From NCBI RefSeq assembly GCF_030247185.1, contig NC_080572.1:132981473-133045472 (forward strand): a stretch of 64,000 nucleotides of DNA, given 5' to 3'. The position numbers and the translations under genes were made by a program. Of the stretch, positions 51,281-63,915 are shown piece after piece. Source of the DNA: Malaya genurostris (lineage: Eukaryota; Arthropoda; Insecta; Diptera; Culicidae). The notes below the pieces were generated by a model. It was not told where the DNA came from. It worked only from the letters and a program-made list of their open reading frames with translations, and searched no databases. Position 1 is the stretch's first letter, and the number at the start of each line of letters is the position of its first letter.

Positions 51281-52250
51281 TCCAAAACCATATTTCACTA
51301 TACCTTAGCTAGTACAAATAGTATATTAGTAAAGTTATTGCGGTGCTCACGGCTGCCTATTTTAACATATTGCATCAGTCAGTAAAAACTGTACCACTGA
51401 GCGAGGAAAGCATGTTCAGACAAGTTAATTGATTATGTACACAAGCGACCCGATCGCGCGGCAATCGCATACATCCATACCATGTATATTGATTATATGT
51501 GTTAGCATGTATATTGATTATATGTGTTAGTTAGTCAACCCAAGAATGCCCAGTATTATTTAGGGCACCTTTACGTAAATACGCCGGAAAAGAACATTTC
51601 GCATTTAAAAGTTAGCAGTGAATTCCAGATATATGTAAAGATGGAATATATACAAGTTTTGGTTCGGTAGCAATATTTTGAGTATAAAAAGGGCGGTTTT
51701 TGAATTTATCGAGGCTTCTTAGTTCAACTGTTGGTCCAAAAATACCGGAGCTCTTCGTTGTTTTTCCACTTTGCATCCCTTCGTCGATCTACTTCCTTGT
51801 TTGAAACGCAGGCGGGGAATCAGATTAACCATACGACCAGACTTAGTATCGGCTTGTAACGCAGGACGGTTCTAACTGGACGAAGGACTCCACCCCAAAA
51901 TCTATAGTGTGTAGCATTTGTTACGCAGGTGCTGCAAACTATAGATTCCATCTAGACTTAGAGGTGGCTTGTACCGCAGGACATCTCGAACTAGAACCTT
52001 ACTCGAACGTCGCTCAACCGGTGGAAAGTGCTTTAAATAGGTCAGGCACAGAATTATGTGATGTAGGGAAGTCATTGTGTTATAGTGTAAATCTATTAAG
52101 AAGGAAGTAAATATAAGTGCGGTTTACGGTTTGAAAATCAAATCGTCTCATTAATTATACAGATGACATTTCGTGCGTCAAAAGACATACCCCTCTCGCC
52201 GCTGGGTTAAGTGCTTGCATTTTGTGGTGACACCGGAAAAAAAGAAAAAA
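51281..52250. repeat. probable LTR of a BEL/Pao-type element
   Basis: A 25-bp direct duplication (51481-51530, CATGTATATTGATTATATGT) precedes TGTTAGTTAGTCAACCCAAG. Within are GAGTATAAAAAGGGCGG at about 51679, and cytosine-rich leader sequence with GCAGG motifs. AATCGTCTCATTAATTATACA at about 52140-52160 could be the 3' end. A matching second LTR was not found in the window. Confidence 0.4.
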
Positions 52251-52352
52251 TTGAAAAAAAAAAATAATACGGAACGCTATTCGAGAGGAGGTATTGTACC
52301 GCGAGTGAATTTAAAATGACAAAAATTATAATCAGGTGAGTCTGCATTTAAA

Positions 52353-53711
52353 TTTTTGCCTTTCTCTATAAAAAGGTATTAGAATTGCTAGAAAAAACGA
52401 CTCTCGAACGCAGCCTCGGAGAGTCATAGTGTTATATACCATTCGACTCAGTTCGACGAGATCGGAAAATGTCTGTGTGTGTGCGTATGTGTGTATGTGT
52501 GTGTGCACTTTTCGAAGATATTTGAACGCGCTCAATTTTCTCAGAGATGGCTGAGCCGATTTTAAAAAACTTGGGCTCGTTTGAAAGCTACTGTCGGGCC
52601 ATTGATCAAGTTCGAAGATCAAATGGCTGTGACTTTTGGTTTGGGAGATATGATTGTATAAGTGACGTAACCGACAAAAGGCGTTGAATTTGAACGCGCT
52701 CAATTTTCTCAAAGATGGCTGAACCGATTTTAACAAACTTAGGCTCGTTTGAAAGGTACTATCGGGCCATTGATCAAGTTCGAAGATCAAATGGCTGTGA
52801 CTTTTGGTTCCGGAGATATGATTGTATAAGTGACGTAACCGACAAAAGGCGTTTTTTATCACGCTTAATTTTCTCAGAGATGCCTGAACCGATTTTAACA
52901 AACTTGGGCTCGTTTGAAAGGTACTATCGGGCCATTGATCAAGTTCGAAGATCAAATGGCTGTGACTTTTGGTTCCGGAGATATGATTGTATAAGTGACG
53001 TAACCGACAAAAAGCGTTGTATTTGAACGCGCTCAATTTTCTCAGAGATAACTGAACCGATTTTAACAAACTTGGGCTCGTTTGAAAGCTACTGTCGGGC
53101 CATTGATCAAGTTCGAAGATCAAATGGCTGTTACTTTTGGTTCCAGATATATGATGGTATATGTGACGTAACCGACAAAACACGTTGATTTTTACCGCTC
53201 TTATATATATAAGGGTGCCAAAATTTTGGGATCACCTCTATTTTTGTTAAGTTCTAGTGCTCAAAAGTTTAAGCACCTCGAAAAAAGCCTTCATGCTAAA
53301 TTTGAGCTAAATCGGATATGCGTAAGGGGTGTTGCCGGTGATAAAGGTTTGACAATTTTCGATCTTGAAAAAGCACCATAAGGGAGAGTACATGAAATTT
53401 CCAAAATCGAAATTTTTTTTTGATGCCGAAACTCTTAAAACTGCATGAAACATCGAAATTTAGTGTCATCTAAAAAAAAAAATGTTTTGAAAAAATCAAC
53501 TTTCTGGGAATTTTTATATGTTTTCTAAGCCCCAAAAAGTCGACTTTTTCAAAAATTTTTTTTTTCGAGATGACACTAAATCTCGACGTTTCATGCAATT
53601 CTAAGCCTTTTCGCATCAAATAATTTTTTTCGATTTCGAAAATTTCATATACTACCCCCTATGGTGATTTTTCAAGATGTATGAAAATTCCACTAAGTGG
53701 ACTAAGAAGGG
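52353..53711. repeat. satellite unit 1 (4 monomers)
   Basis: 1359 bp. Monomers start near 52522, 52687, 52855 and 53025; the third has a diverged start (TTTTTTATCACGCTTAATTT). Inverted repeat at 53362-53678. Confidence 0.9.
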
Positions 53712-53832
53712 TTTTGCCTTTCTCTATAAAAAGGTATTAGAATTGCTGGAAAAACCGACTTTCGAACGGAGCCTCGGAGACCCATAGTGTTATATACCAT
53801 TCGACTGAGTTCGACGAGATCGGAAAATGTCT

Positions 53833-53887
<55 letters not shown>

Positions 53888-55113
53888 TGTGTATGTGTGT
53901 GTGCAGTTTTAGACGATATTTGAACGCGCTCAATTTTCTCAGAGATGGCTGAACCGATTTTAAAAAACTTGGGCTCGTTTGAAAGCTACTGTCGGGCCAT
54001 TGATCAAGTTCGAAGATCAAATGGCTGTGAATTTGGGTTTCGGAGATATGATTGTATAAGTGACGTAACCGACAAAAGGCGTTGAATTTGAACGCGCTCA
54101 ATTTTCTCAAAGATGGCTGGTCCGATTTTAACAAACTTGAGCTCGTTTGAAAGGTACTATCGGGCCATTGATCAAGTTCGAAGATCAAATGGCTGTGACT
54201 TTTGGTTCCGGAGATATGATTGTATAAGTGACGTAACCGACAAAAGGCGCTGAATTTGAACGCGCTCAATTTTCTCAGAGATGGCTGAACCGATTTTAAC
54301 AAACTTGGGCTCGTTTGAAAGGTACTATCGGGCCATTGATCAAGTTCGAAGATCAAATGGCTGTGACTTTTGGTTCCGGAGATATGATTGTATAAGTGAC
54401 GTAACCGACAAAAAGCGTTGTATTTGAACGCGCTCAATTTTCTCAGAGATAACTGAACCGATTTTAACAAACTTGGACTCGTTTGAAAGCTACTGTCGGG
54501 CCATTGATCAAGTTCGAAGATCAAATGGCTGTGACTTTTGGTTCCAGATATATGATGGTATATGTGACGTAACCGACAAAACACGTTGATTTTTACCGCT
54601 CTTATATATATAAGGGTGCCAAAATTTTGGGATCACCTCTATTTTTGTTAAGTTCTAGTGCTCAAAAGTTTAAGCACCTCGAAAAAAGCCTTCATGCTAA
54701 ATTTGAGCTAAATCAGATATGCGTAAGGGGTGTTGCCCGGTGATAAAGGTTTGACAATTTTCGATCTTGAAAAAGCACCATAAGGGAGAGTACATGAAAT
54801 TTCCAAAATCGAAAATTTTTTTTGATGCCGAAACTCTTAAAACTGCATGAAACATCGAAATTTAGTGTCATCTAAAAAAAAAAATGTTTTGAAAAAATCA
54901 ACTTTCTGGGAATTTTTATATTTTTTCTAAGTCCCAAAAAGTCGACTTTTTCAAAAATTTTTTTTTTCGAGATGACACTAAATCTCGACGTTTCATGCAA
55001 TTCTAAGCCTTTTCGTATCAAACAATTTTTTTCGATTTCGAAAATTTCATGTACTCCCCCCTATGGTGATTTTTCAAGATGTATGAAAATTCCACTAAGT
55101 GGACTAAGAAGGG
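53712..55113. repeat. satellite unit 2 (4 monomers)
   Basis: 1402 bp with a long GT tract (53830-53904). Inverted repeat at 54764-55080. Close to unit 1 in the junction block (TTTTTGTTAAGTTC). Confidence 0.9.
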
Positions 55114-57299
55114 TTTTGCCTTTCTCTATAGAAAGGTATTAGAATTGCTGGAAAAACCGACTTTCGAACGGAGCCTCGGAGACCCATAGTGTTATATACC
55201 ATTCGACTCAGTTCGACGAGATCGGAAAATGTCTGTGTATGTGTGTGTGCAGTTTTAGAAGATATTTGAACGCGCTCAATTTTCTCAGAGATGGCTGAAC
55301 CGATTTTAACAAACTTGGGCTCGTTTGAAAGCTACTGTCGAGCCATTCATCAAGTTCGAAGATCAAATGGCTGTGACTTTTGGTTTCGGAGATATGATTG
55401 TATAAGTGACGTAACCAACAAAAGGCGTTGAATTTGAACGCGCTCAATTTTCTCAGAGATGGTTGGTCCGATTTTAACAAACTTGGGCTCGTTTGAAAGG
55501 TACTATTGGGCCATTGATCCAGTTCGAAGATCAAATGGCTGTGACTTTTGGTTCCGGAGATATGATTGTATAAGTGACGTAACCGACAAAAAGCGTTGTA
55601 TTTGAACGCGCTCAATTTTTTCAGAGATGGCTGGTCGGATTTTAACAAACTTGGGCTCGTTTGAAAGCTACTGTCGGGCCATTGATCGAGTTCGAAGATC
55701 AAATGGCTGTGACTTTTGGTTCCGGAGATATGATTGTATAAGTGACGTAACCGACAAAAAGCGTTGTATTTGAACGCGCTCAATTTTCTCAGAGATGGCT
55801 GGTCCGATTTTAACAAACTTGGGCTCGTTTGAAAGCTACTGTCGGGCCATTGATCAAGTTCGAAGATCAAATGGCTGTGATTTTTGGTTCCGGAGATATG
55901 ATTGTATAAGTGACGTAACCGACAAAAAGCGTTGTATTTGAACGCGCTCAATTTTCTCAGAGATGGCTGGTCCGATTTTAACAAACTTGGGCTCGTTTGA
56001 AAGCTGCTGTCGGACCATTGATCAAGTTCGAAGATCAATTGGTTGAGACTTTTGGTTCCGGAGATATGATTGTATAAGTGACGTAACCGACAAAAAGCGT
56101 TGTATTTGAACGCGCTCAATTTTCTCAGAGATGGCTGAACCGATTTTAAAAAACTTGGGCTCGTTTGAAAGCTACTGTCGGGCCATTGATCAAGTTCGAA
56201 GATCAAATGGCTGTGACTTTTGGTTTGGGAGATATGATTGTATAAGTGACGTAACCGACAAAAGGCGTTGAATTTGAACGCGCTCAATTTTTTCAAAGAT
56301 GGCTGGTCCGATTTTAACAAACTTAGGCTCGTTTGAAAGGTACTATCGGGCCATTGATCAAGTTCGAAGATCAAATGGCTGTGACTTTTGGTTCTGGAGA
56401 TATGATTGTATAAGTGACGTAACCGACAAAAGGCGTTGAATTTGAACGCGCTCAATTTTCTCAGAGATGGCTGAACCGATTTTAACAAACTTGGGCTCGT
56501 TTGAAAGGTACTATCGGGCCATTGATCAAGTTCGAAGATCAAATGGCTGTGACTTTTGGTTCCGGAGATATGATTGTATAAGTGACGTAACCGACAAAAA
56601 GCGTTGTATTTGAACGCGCTCAATTTTCTCAGAGATAACTGAACCGATTTTAACAAACTTGGGCTCGTTTGAAAGCTACTGTCGGGCCATTGATCAAGTT
56701 CGAAGATCAAATGGCTGTGACTTTTGGTTCCAGATATATGATGGTATATGTGACGTAACCGACAAAACACGTTGATTTTTACCGCTCTTATATATATAAG
56801 GGTGCCAAAATTTTGGGATCACCTCTATTTTTGTTAAGTTCTAGTGCTCAAAAGTTTAAGCACCTCGAAAAAAGCCTTCATGCTAAATTTGAGCTAAATC
56901 AGATATGCGTAAGGGGTGTTGCCCGGTGATAAAGGTTTGACAATTTTCGATCTTGAAAAAGCACCATAAGGGAGAGTACATGAAATTTCCAAAATCGAAA
57001 ATTTTTTTTGATGCCGAAACTCTTAAAACTGCATGAAACATCGAAATTTAGTGTCATCTAAAAAAAAAAATGTTTTGAAAAAATCAACTTTCTGGGAATT
57101 TTTATATTTTTTCTAAGTCCCAAAAAGTCGACTTTTTCAAAAATTTTTTTTTTCGAGATGACACTAAATCTCGACGTTTCATGCAATTCTAAGCCTTTTC
57201 GCATCAAATAATTTTTTTCGATTTCGAAAATTTCATGTACTCCCCCCTATGGTGATTTTTCAAGATGTATGAAAATTCCACTAAGTGGACTAAGAAGGG
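55114..57299. repeat. satellite unit 3 (9 monomers)
   Basis: 2186 bp; nine monomers from about 55265 to 56775 with exact 168-bp spacing, giving the longest spurious minus-strand frame (520 codons). Inverted repeat at 56950-57266. Confidence 0.9.
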
Positions 57300-58877
57300 T
57301 TTTGCCTTTCTCTATAGAAAGGTATTAGAATTGCTGGAAAAACCGACTTTCGAACGGAGCCTCGGAGACCCATAGTGTTATATACCATTCGACTCAGTTC
57401 GACGAGATCGGAAAATGTCTGTGTATGTGTGTGTGCAGTTTTAGAAGATATTTGAACGCGCTCAATTTTCTCAGAGATGGCTGAACCGATTTTAACAAAC
57501 TTGGGCTCGTTTGAAAGCTACTGTCGGGCCATTGATCAAGTTCGAAGATCAAATGGCTGTGACTTTTGGTTTCGGAGATATGATTGTATAAGTGACGTAA
57601 CCAACAAAAGGCGTTGAATTTGAACGCGCTCAATTTTCTCAGAGATGGTTGGTCCGATTTTAACAAACTTGGGCTCGTTTGAAAGGTACTATCGGGCCAT
57701 TGATCAAGTTCGAAGATCAAATGGCTGTGACTTTTGGTTCCGGAGATATAATTGTATAAGTGACGTAACCGACAAAAAGCGTTGTATTTGAACGCGCTCA
57801 ATTTTCTCAGAGATGGCTGGTCGGATTTTAACAAACTTGGGCTCGTTTGAAAGCTACTGTCGGGCCATTGATCAAGTTCGAAGATCAAATGGCTGTGACT
57901 TTTGGTTCCGGAGATATGATTGTATAAGTGACGTATTGATCAAGTTCGAAGATCAAATGGCTGTGACTTTTGGTCATGGAGATATGATTGTATAAGTGAC
58001 GTAACCGACAAAAAGCGTTGTATTTGAACGCGCTCAATTTTCTCAGAGACGGCTGAACCGATTTTAACAAACACGGACTCGTTGGAAAGCTACTATCGGA
58101 CCATTGATCAAGTTCGAAGATCAATTGGTTGAGACTTTTGGTTCCGGAGATATGATTGTATAAGTGACGTAACCGACAAAAAGCGTTGTATTTGAACGCG
58201 CTCAATTTTCTCAGAGATGGCTGCCCTGATTTTAACAAACTTGGGCTCGTTTGAAAGCTACTATCGGACCATTGATCAAGTTCGAAGATCACATGGCTGT
58301 GACTTTTGGTTCCGGAGATATGATTGTATAAGTGACATAACCTACAAAACACGTTGATTTTTACTGCTCTTATATATAAGGGTGCCAAAATTTTGGGATC
58401 ACCTCTATTTTCGTTAAGTTCTAGTGCTCAAAAGTTTAAGCACCTCGAAAAAAGCCTTCATGCAAAATTTGACCTAAATCGGACATGCTTAAGGGGTGCT
58501 GCCCGGTGGTAAAGGTTTGACAATTAGCGATCTTGAAAAAGCACCATTGGGGGGAGTACATGAAATTTCCAAAATCGAAATTATTTTTTGATGCCAAAAC
58601 TCTTAAAACTGCATAAAACATCGAAATTTAGTGTCATCTCAAAAAAAAATTTTTTTGAAAAAATCAACTTCCTGGGACTTTCATATTTTTTCTAAGTCCC
58701 AAAATGTCGATTTTTTCAAAAAATTTTTTTTTCGAGATGGCACTAAATCTCGACGTTTCATGCAATTCTAAGCCTTTTGGCATCATAAACTTTTTTCTAT
58801 TTCGAAAATTTCATCTACTCCCCCCTATGGTGATTTTTCAAGATATATGAAAATTCCACTAAGTGGACTAAGAAGGC
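57300..58877. repeat. satellite unit 4 (about 5.3 monomers, internal partial duplication)
   Basis: 1578 bp. A partial monomer duplication at 57935-58000 repeats TTGATCAAGTTCGAAGATCA out of phase. The junction block (TTTTCGTTAAGTTC) is intermediate between the left and right unit types. Inverted repeat at 58530-58844. Confidence 0.88.
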
Positions 58878-59153
58878 TTTTTGCCTTTCTCTATAGAAAG
58901 GTATTTTAGATTAGCATCACTGTTCTCATACAAATAGGCAACGCAAATGTCAAGCACTAGTTAGGAAAAATGATGCTGACTGTGTCACATAAACACTGAA
59001 GCATGCTTTGGTGAACTACTCGAATCAATCTGAATCAATTGTTGTCAAAATTAGTGTACAAAATTATTTAATAAAAGTATGAAACATATTTTCATGAGAC
59101 TGTCATGAAAGAAGAGAAAGGCATTACCACACCACTAGGTGGATTAAGAAGGG
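58878..59153. repeat. satellite unit 5, short and lacking monomers and hairpin
   Basis: 276 bp. It has the family start but ends ACACCACTAGGTGGATTAAG, like the dispersed copies, not CCACTAAGTGG. It looks like a dispersed-type element trapped in the array. Confidence 0.85.
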
Positions 59154-59284
59154 TTTTGCCTTTCTCTATAGAAAGGTATTAGAATTGCTGGAAAAACCGA
59201 CTTTCGAACGGAGCCTCGGAGACCCATAGTGTTATATACCATTCGACTCAGCTCGACGAGATCGGAAAATGTCTGTGTGTGTGT

Positions 59285-59344
<60 letters not shown>

Positions 59345-60397
59345 GCACTTTTCGAAGATATTTGAACGCGCTCAATTTTCTCAGAGATGGCTCAACCGAT
59401 TTTAACAAACTTGGGCTTGTTTGAAAGCTACTGTCGGGCCATTGATCAAGTTCGAAGATCAAATGGCTGTGACTTTTGGTTCCGGAGATATGATTGTATA
59501 AGTGACGTAACCGACAAAAATCGTGCTATTTGAACGCGCTCAATTTTCTCAGAGATGGCTGAACCGATTTTAACAAACTTGAGCTCGTTTGAAAGCTACT
59601 GTCGGACCATTGATCAAGTTCGAAGATCAAATGGCTGTGAGTTTTGGTTCCGGAGATATGATTGTATAAGTGACGTAACCGACAAAAAGCGTTGTATTTG
59701 AACGCGCTCTATTTTCTCAGAGATGGCTGATCCGATTTTAACAAACTTGGGCTCGTTTGAAAGCTACTGTCAGGCCGTTGATCGAGTTCGAAGATCAAAT
59801 GGTTGTGACTTTTGGTTCCAGATATATGATGGTATAAGTGACGTAACCGACAAAACACGTTGATTTTTACCGCTCTTATATATATAAGGGTGCCAAAATT
59901 TTGGGATCAACTCTATTTTCGTAAAGTTCTAGTGTTCAAAAGTTTAAGCACCTCGAAAAAAACCTTCATGCAAAATTTGACCTAAATCGGACATGCTTAA
60001 GGGGTGCTGCCCGGTGGTAAAGGTTTGGCAATTTTCGATCTTGAAAAAGCACCATAGGGGGGAGTACATGAAATTTCCAAAATCGAAAATTTTTTTTGAT
60101 GCCAAAACTCTTAAAATTGCATAAAACATCGAAATTTAGTGTCATCTCAAAAAAATTTTTTTTTGAAAAAATCAACTTTCTGGGACTTAGAAAAATTTTC
60201 ATATTTTTTCTAAGTCCCAAAAAGTCGATTTTTTCAAAAAAAATTTTTTTCGAGATGACACTAAATTTCGACGTTTCATGCAATTCTAAGCCTTTTGGCA
60301 TCAAAAATTTTTTTTTCGATTTCGAAAATTTCATGTACTCCCCCCTATGGTGATTTTTCAAGATATATGAAAATTTCACTAAGTGGACTAAGAAGGC
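59154..60397. repeat. satellite unit 6 (3 monomers)
   Basis: 1244 bp; inverted repeat at 60038-60364 with the longer centre GGGACTTAGAAAAATTTTCA typical of the right-hand units. Confidence 0.9.
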
Positions 60398-60535
60398 TTT
60401 TTGCCTTTCTCTATAGAAAGGTATTAGAATTGCTGGAAAAACCGACTTTCGAACGGAGCCTCGGAGACCCATAGTGTTATATACCATTCGACTCAGCTCG
60501 ACGAGATCGGAAAATGTATGTGTGTGTGTGTGTGT

Positions 60536-60579
<44 letters not shown>

Positions 60580-61463
60580 GCACTTTTCGAAGATATTTGA
60601 ACGCGCTCAATTTTCTCAGAGATGGCTGAACCGATTTTAACAAACTTGGGCTCGTTTGAAAGCTACTGTCGGACCATTGATCAAGTTCGAAGATCAAATG
60701 GCTGTGAGTTTTGGTTCCGGAGATATGATTGTATAAGTGACGTAACCGACAAAAAGCGTTGTATTTGAACGCGCTCAATTTTCTCAGAGATGGCTGATCC
60801 GATTTTAACAAACTTGGGCTCGTTTGAAAGCTACTGTCAGGCCGTTGATCAAGTTCGAAGATCAAATGGTTGTGACTTTTGGTTCCAGATATATGATGGT
60901 ATAAGTGACGTAACCGACAAAACACGTTGATTTTTACCGCTCTTATATATATAAGGGTGCCAAAATTTTGGGATCAACTCTATTTTCGTAAAGTTCTAGT
61001 GTTCAAAAGTTTAAGCACCTCGAAAAAAACCTTCATGCAAAATTTGACCTAAATCGGACATGCTTAAGGGGTGCTGCCCGGTGGTAAAGGTTTGGCAATT
61101 TTCGATCTTGAAAAAGCACCATAGGGGGGAGTACATGAAATTTCCAAAATCGAAAATTTTTTTTGATGCCAAAACTCTTAAAATTGCATAAAACATCGAA
61201 ATTTAGTGTCATCTCAAAAAAATTTTTTTTTGAAAATATCAACTTTCTGGGACTTAGAAAAATTTTCATATTTTTTCTAAGTCCCAAAAAGTCGATTTTT
61301 TCAAAAAAAAAATTTTTCGAGATGACACTAAATTTCGACGTTTCATGCAATTCTAAGCCTTTTGGCATCAAAAATTTTTTTTCGATTTCGAAAATTTCAT
61401 GTACTCCCCCCTATGGTGATTTTTCAAGATATATGAAAATTTCACTAAGTGGACTAAGAAGGC
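60398..61463. repeat. satellite unit 7 (2 monomers)
   Basis: 1066 bp, the shortest complete unit; inverted repeat at 61105-61430. Nearly identical to unit 6 outside the monomer block. Confidence 0.9.
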
Positions 61464-62687
61464 TTTTTGCCTTTCTCTATAGAAAGGTATTAGAATTGCT
61501 GGAAAAACCGACTTTCGAACGGAGCCTCGGAGACCCATAGTGTTATATACCATTCGACTCAGCTCGACGAGATCGGAAAATGTCTGTGTGTGTGTGTGTA
61601 TGTGTGTGTATGTGTGTATGTGTGTGTGTATGTGTGTGCACTTTTCGAAGATATTTGAACGCGCTCAATTTTCTCAGAGATGGCTCAACCGATTTTAACA
61701 AACTTGGGCTCGTTTGAAAGCTACTATCGGGGCATTGATCAAGTTCGAAGATAAAATGGCTGTGACTTTTGGTTCCGGAGATATGATTGTATAAGTGACG
61801 TAACCGACAAAAAGCGTTGTATTTGAACGCGCTCAATTTTCTCAGAGATGACTGAACCGATTTGAACAAACTTGGACTCGTTTGAAAGCTACTGGCGGGC
61901 CATTGATCAAGTTCGAAGATCAAATGGCTGTGACTTTTGGTTCCGGAGATATGGTTGTATAAGTGACGTAACCGACAAAAAGCGTTGTATTTGAACGCGC
62001 TCAATTTTCTCAGAGATGGCTGATCCGATTTTAACAAACTTGGACTCGTTTGAAAGCTACTGTCGGGCCGTTGATCAAGTTCGAAGATAAAATGGTTGTG
62101 ACTTTTGGTTCCAGATATATGATGGTATAAGTGACGTAACCGACAAAACACGTTGATTTTTACCGCTCTTGTATATATAAGGGTGCCAAAATTTTGGGAT
62201 CAACTCTATTTTCGTAAAGTTCTAGTGCTCAAAAGTTTAAGCACCTCAAAAAAAGCCTTCATGCAAAATTTGACCTAAATCGGACATGCTTAAGGGGTGC
62301 TGCCCGGTGGTAAAGGTTTGACAATTATCGATCTTGAAAAAGCACCATAGGGGGGAGTACATGAAATTTCCAAAATCGAAAATTTTGTTGATGCCAAAAC
62401 TCTTAAAACTGCATAAAACATCGAAATTTAGTGTCATCTCAAAAAAAATTTTTTTGAAAACATCAACTTTCTGGGACTTAGAAAAATTTTCATATTTTTC
62501 CTAAGTCCCAAAAAGTCGATTTTTTCAAAAATATTTTTTTTCGAGATGACACTAAATCTCGACGTTTCATGCAATTCTAAGCCTTTTGGCATCAAAAATT
62601 TTTTTTCGATTTCGAAAATTTCATGTACTCCCCCCTATGGTGATTTTTAAAGATATATGAAAATTCCACTAAGTGGACTAAGAAGGG
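61464..62687. repeat. satellite unit 8 (3 monomers)
   Basis: 1224 bp; inverted repeat at 62331-62654. Almost identical to unit 9, including private changes such as GGGGCATTGATC. Confidence 0.9.
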
Positions 62688-63915
62688 TTTTGCCTTTCTC
62701 TATAGAAAGGTATTAGAATTGCTGGAAAAACCGACTTTCGAACGGAGCCTCGGAGACCCATAGTGTTATATACCATTCGACTCAGCTCGACGAGATCGGA
62801 AAATGTCTGTGTGTGTGTGTGTGTATGTGTGTGTGTATGTGTGTATGTGTGTGTGTATGTGTGTGCACTTTTCGAAGATATTTGAACGCGCTCAATTTTC
62901 TCAGAGATGGCTCAACCGATTTTAACAAACTTGGGCTCGTTTGAAAGCTACTATCGGGGCATTGATCAAGTTCGAAGATAAAATGGCTGTGACTTTTGGT
63001 TCCGGAGATATGATTGTATAAGTGACGTAACCGACAAAAAGCGTTGTATTTGAACGCGCTCAATTTTCTCAGAGATGGCTGAACCGATTTGAACAAACTT
63101 GGACTCGTTTGAAAGCTTCTGGCAGGCCATTGATCAAGTTCGAAGATCAAATGGCTGTGACTTTTGGTTCCGGAGATATGATTGTATAAGTGACGTAACC
63201 GACAAAAAGCGTTGTATTTGAACGCGCTCAATTTTCTCAGAGATGGCTGATCCGATTTTAACAAACTTGGGCTCGTTTGAAAGCTACTGTCGGGCCGTTG
63301 ATCAAGTTCGAAGATCAAATGGTTGTGACTTTTGGTTCCAGATATATGATGGTATAAGTGACGTAACCGACAAAATACGTTGATTTTTACCGCTCTTGTA
63401 TATATAAGGGTGCCAAAATTTTGGGATCAACTCTATTTTCGTAAAGTTCTAGTGCTCAAAAGTTTAAGCACCTCGAAAAAAGCCTTCATGCAAAATTTGA
63501 CCTAAATCGGACATGCTTAAGGGGTGCTGCCCGGTGGTAAAGGTTTGACAATTATCGATCTTGAAAAAGCACCATAGGGGGGAGTACATGAAATTTCCAA
63601 AATCGAAAATTTTTTTTGATGCCAAAACTCTTAAAACTGCATAAAACATCGAAATTTAGTGTCATCTCAAAAAAAAATTTTTTCGAAAAAATCAACTTTC
63701 TGGGACTTAGAAAAATTTTCATAATTTTTCTAAGTCCCAAAAAGTCGATTTTTTCAAAAAAATTTTTTTTCGAGATGACACTAAATCTCGACGTTTCATG
63801 CAATTCTAAGCCTTTTGGCATCAAATTTTTTTTTTCGATTTCGAAAATTTCATGTACTCCCCCCTATGGTGATTTTTCAAGATATATGAAAATTTCACTA
63901 AGTGGACTAAGAAGG
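62688..63915. repeat. satellite unit 9 (3 monomers)
   Basis: 1228 bp; inverted repeat at 63558-63883. Unit 10 begins at 63916 and is cut by the window edge. Confidence 0.9.

Noticed and set aside
55208..56770. 520-codon minus-strand ORF and its relatives at 52332-53183, 53790-54584 and 59966-60925
   Set aside because: The protein is a pure 56-residue repeat equal to the 168-bp DNA monomer, ends in the GT tract as His-Thr runs, and shows no domain; best explained by satellite periodicity.
60096..60353. Paired opposite-strand ORFs starting MMPK in each satellite unit
   Set aside because: Both strands code similar peptides because the sequence is an inverted repeat; not evidence of genes.
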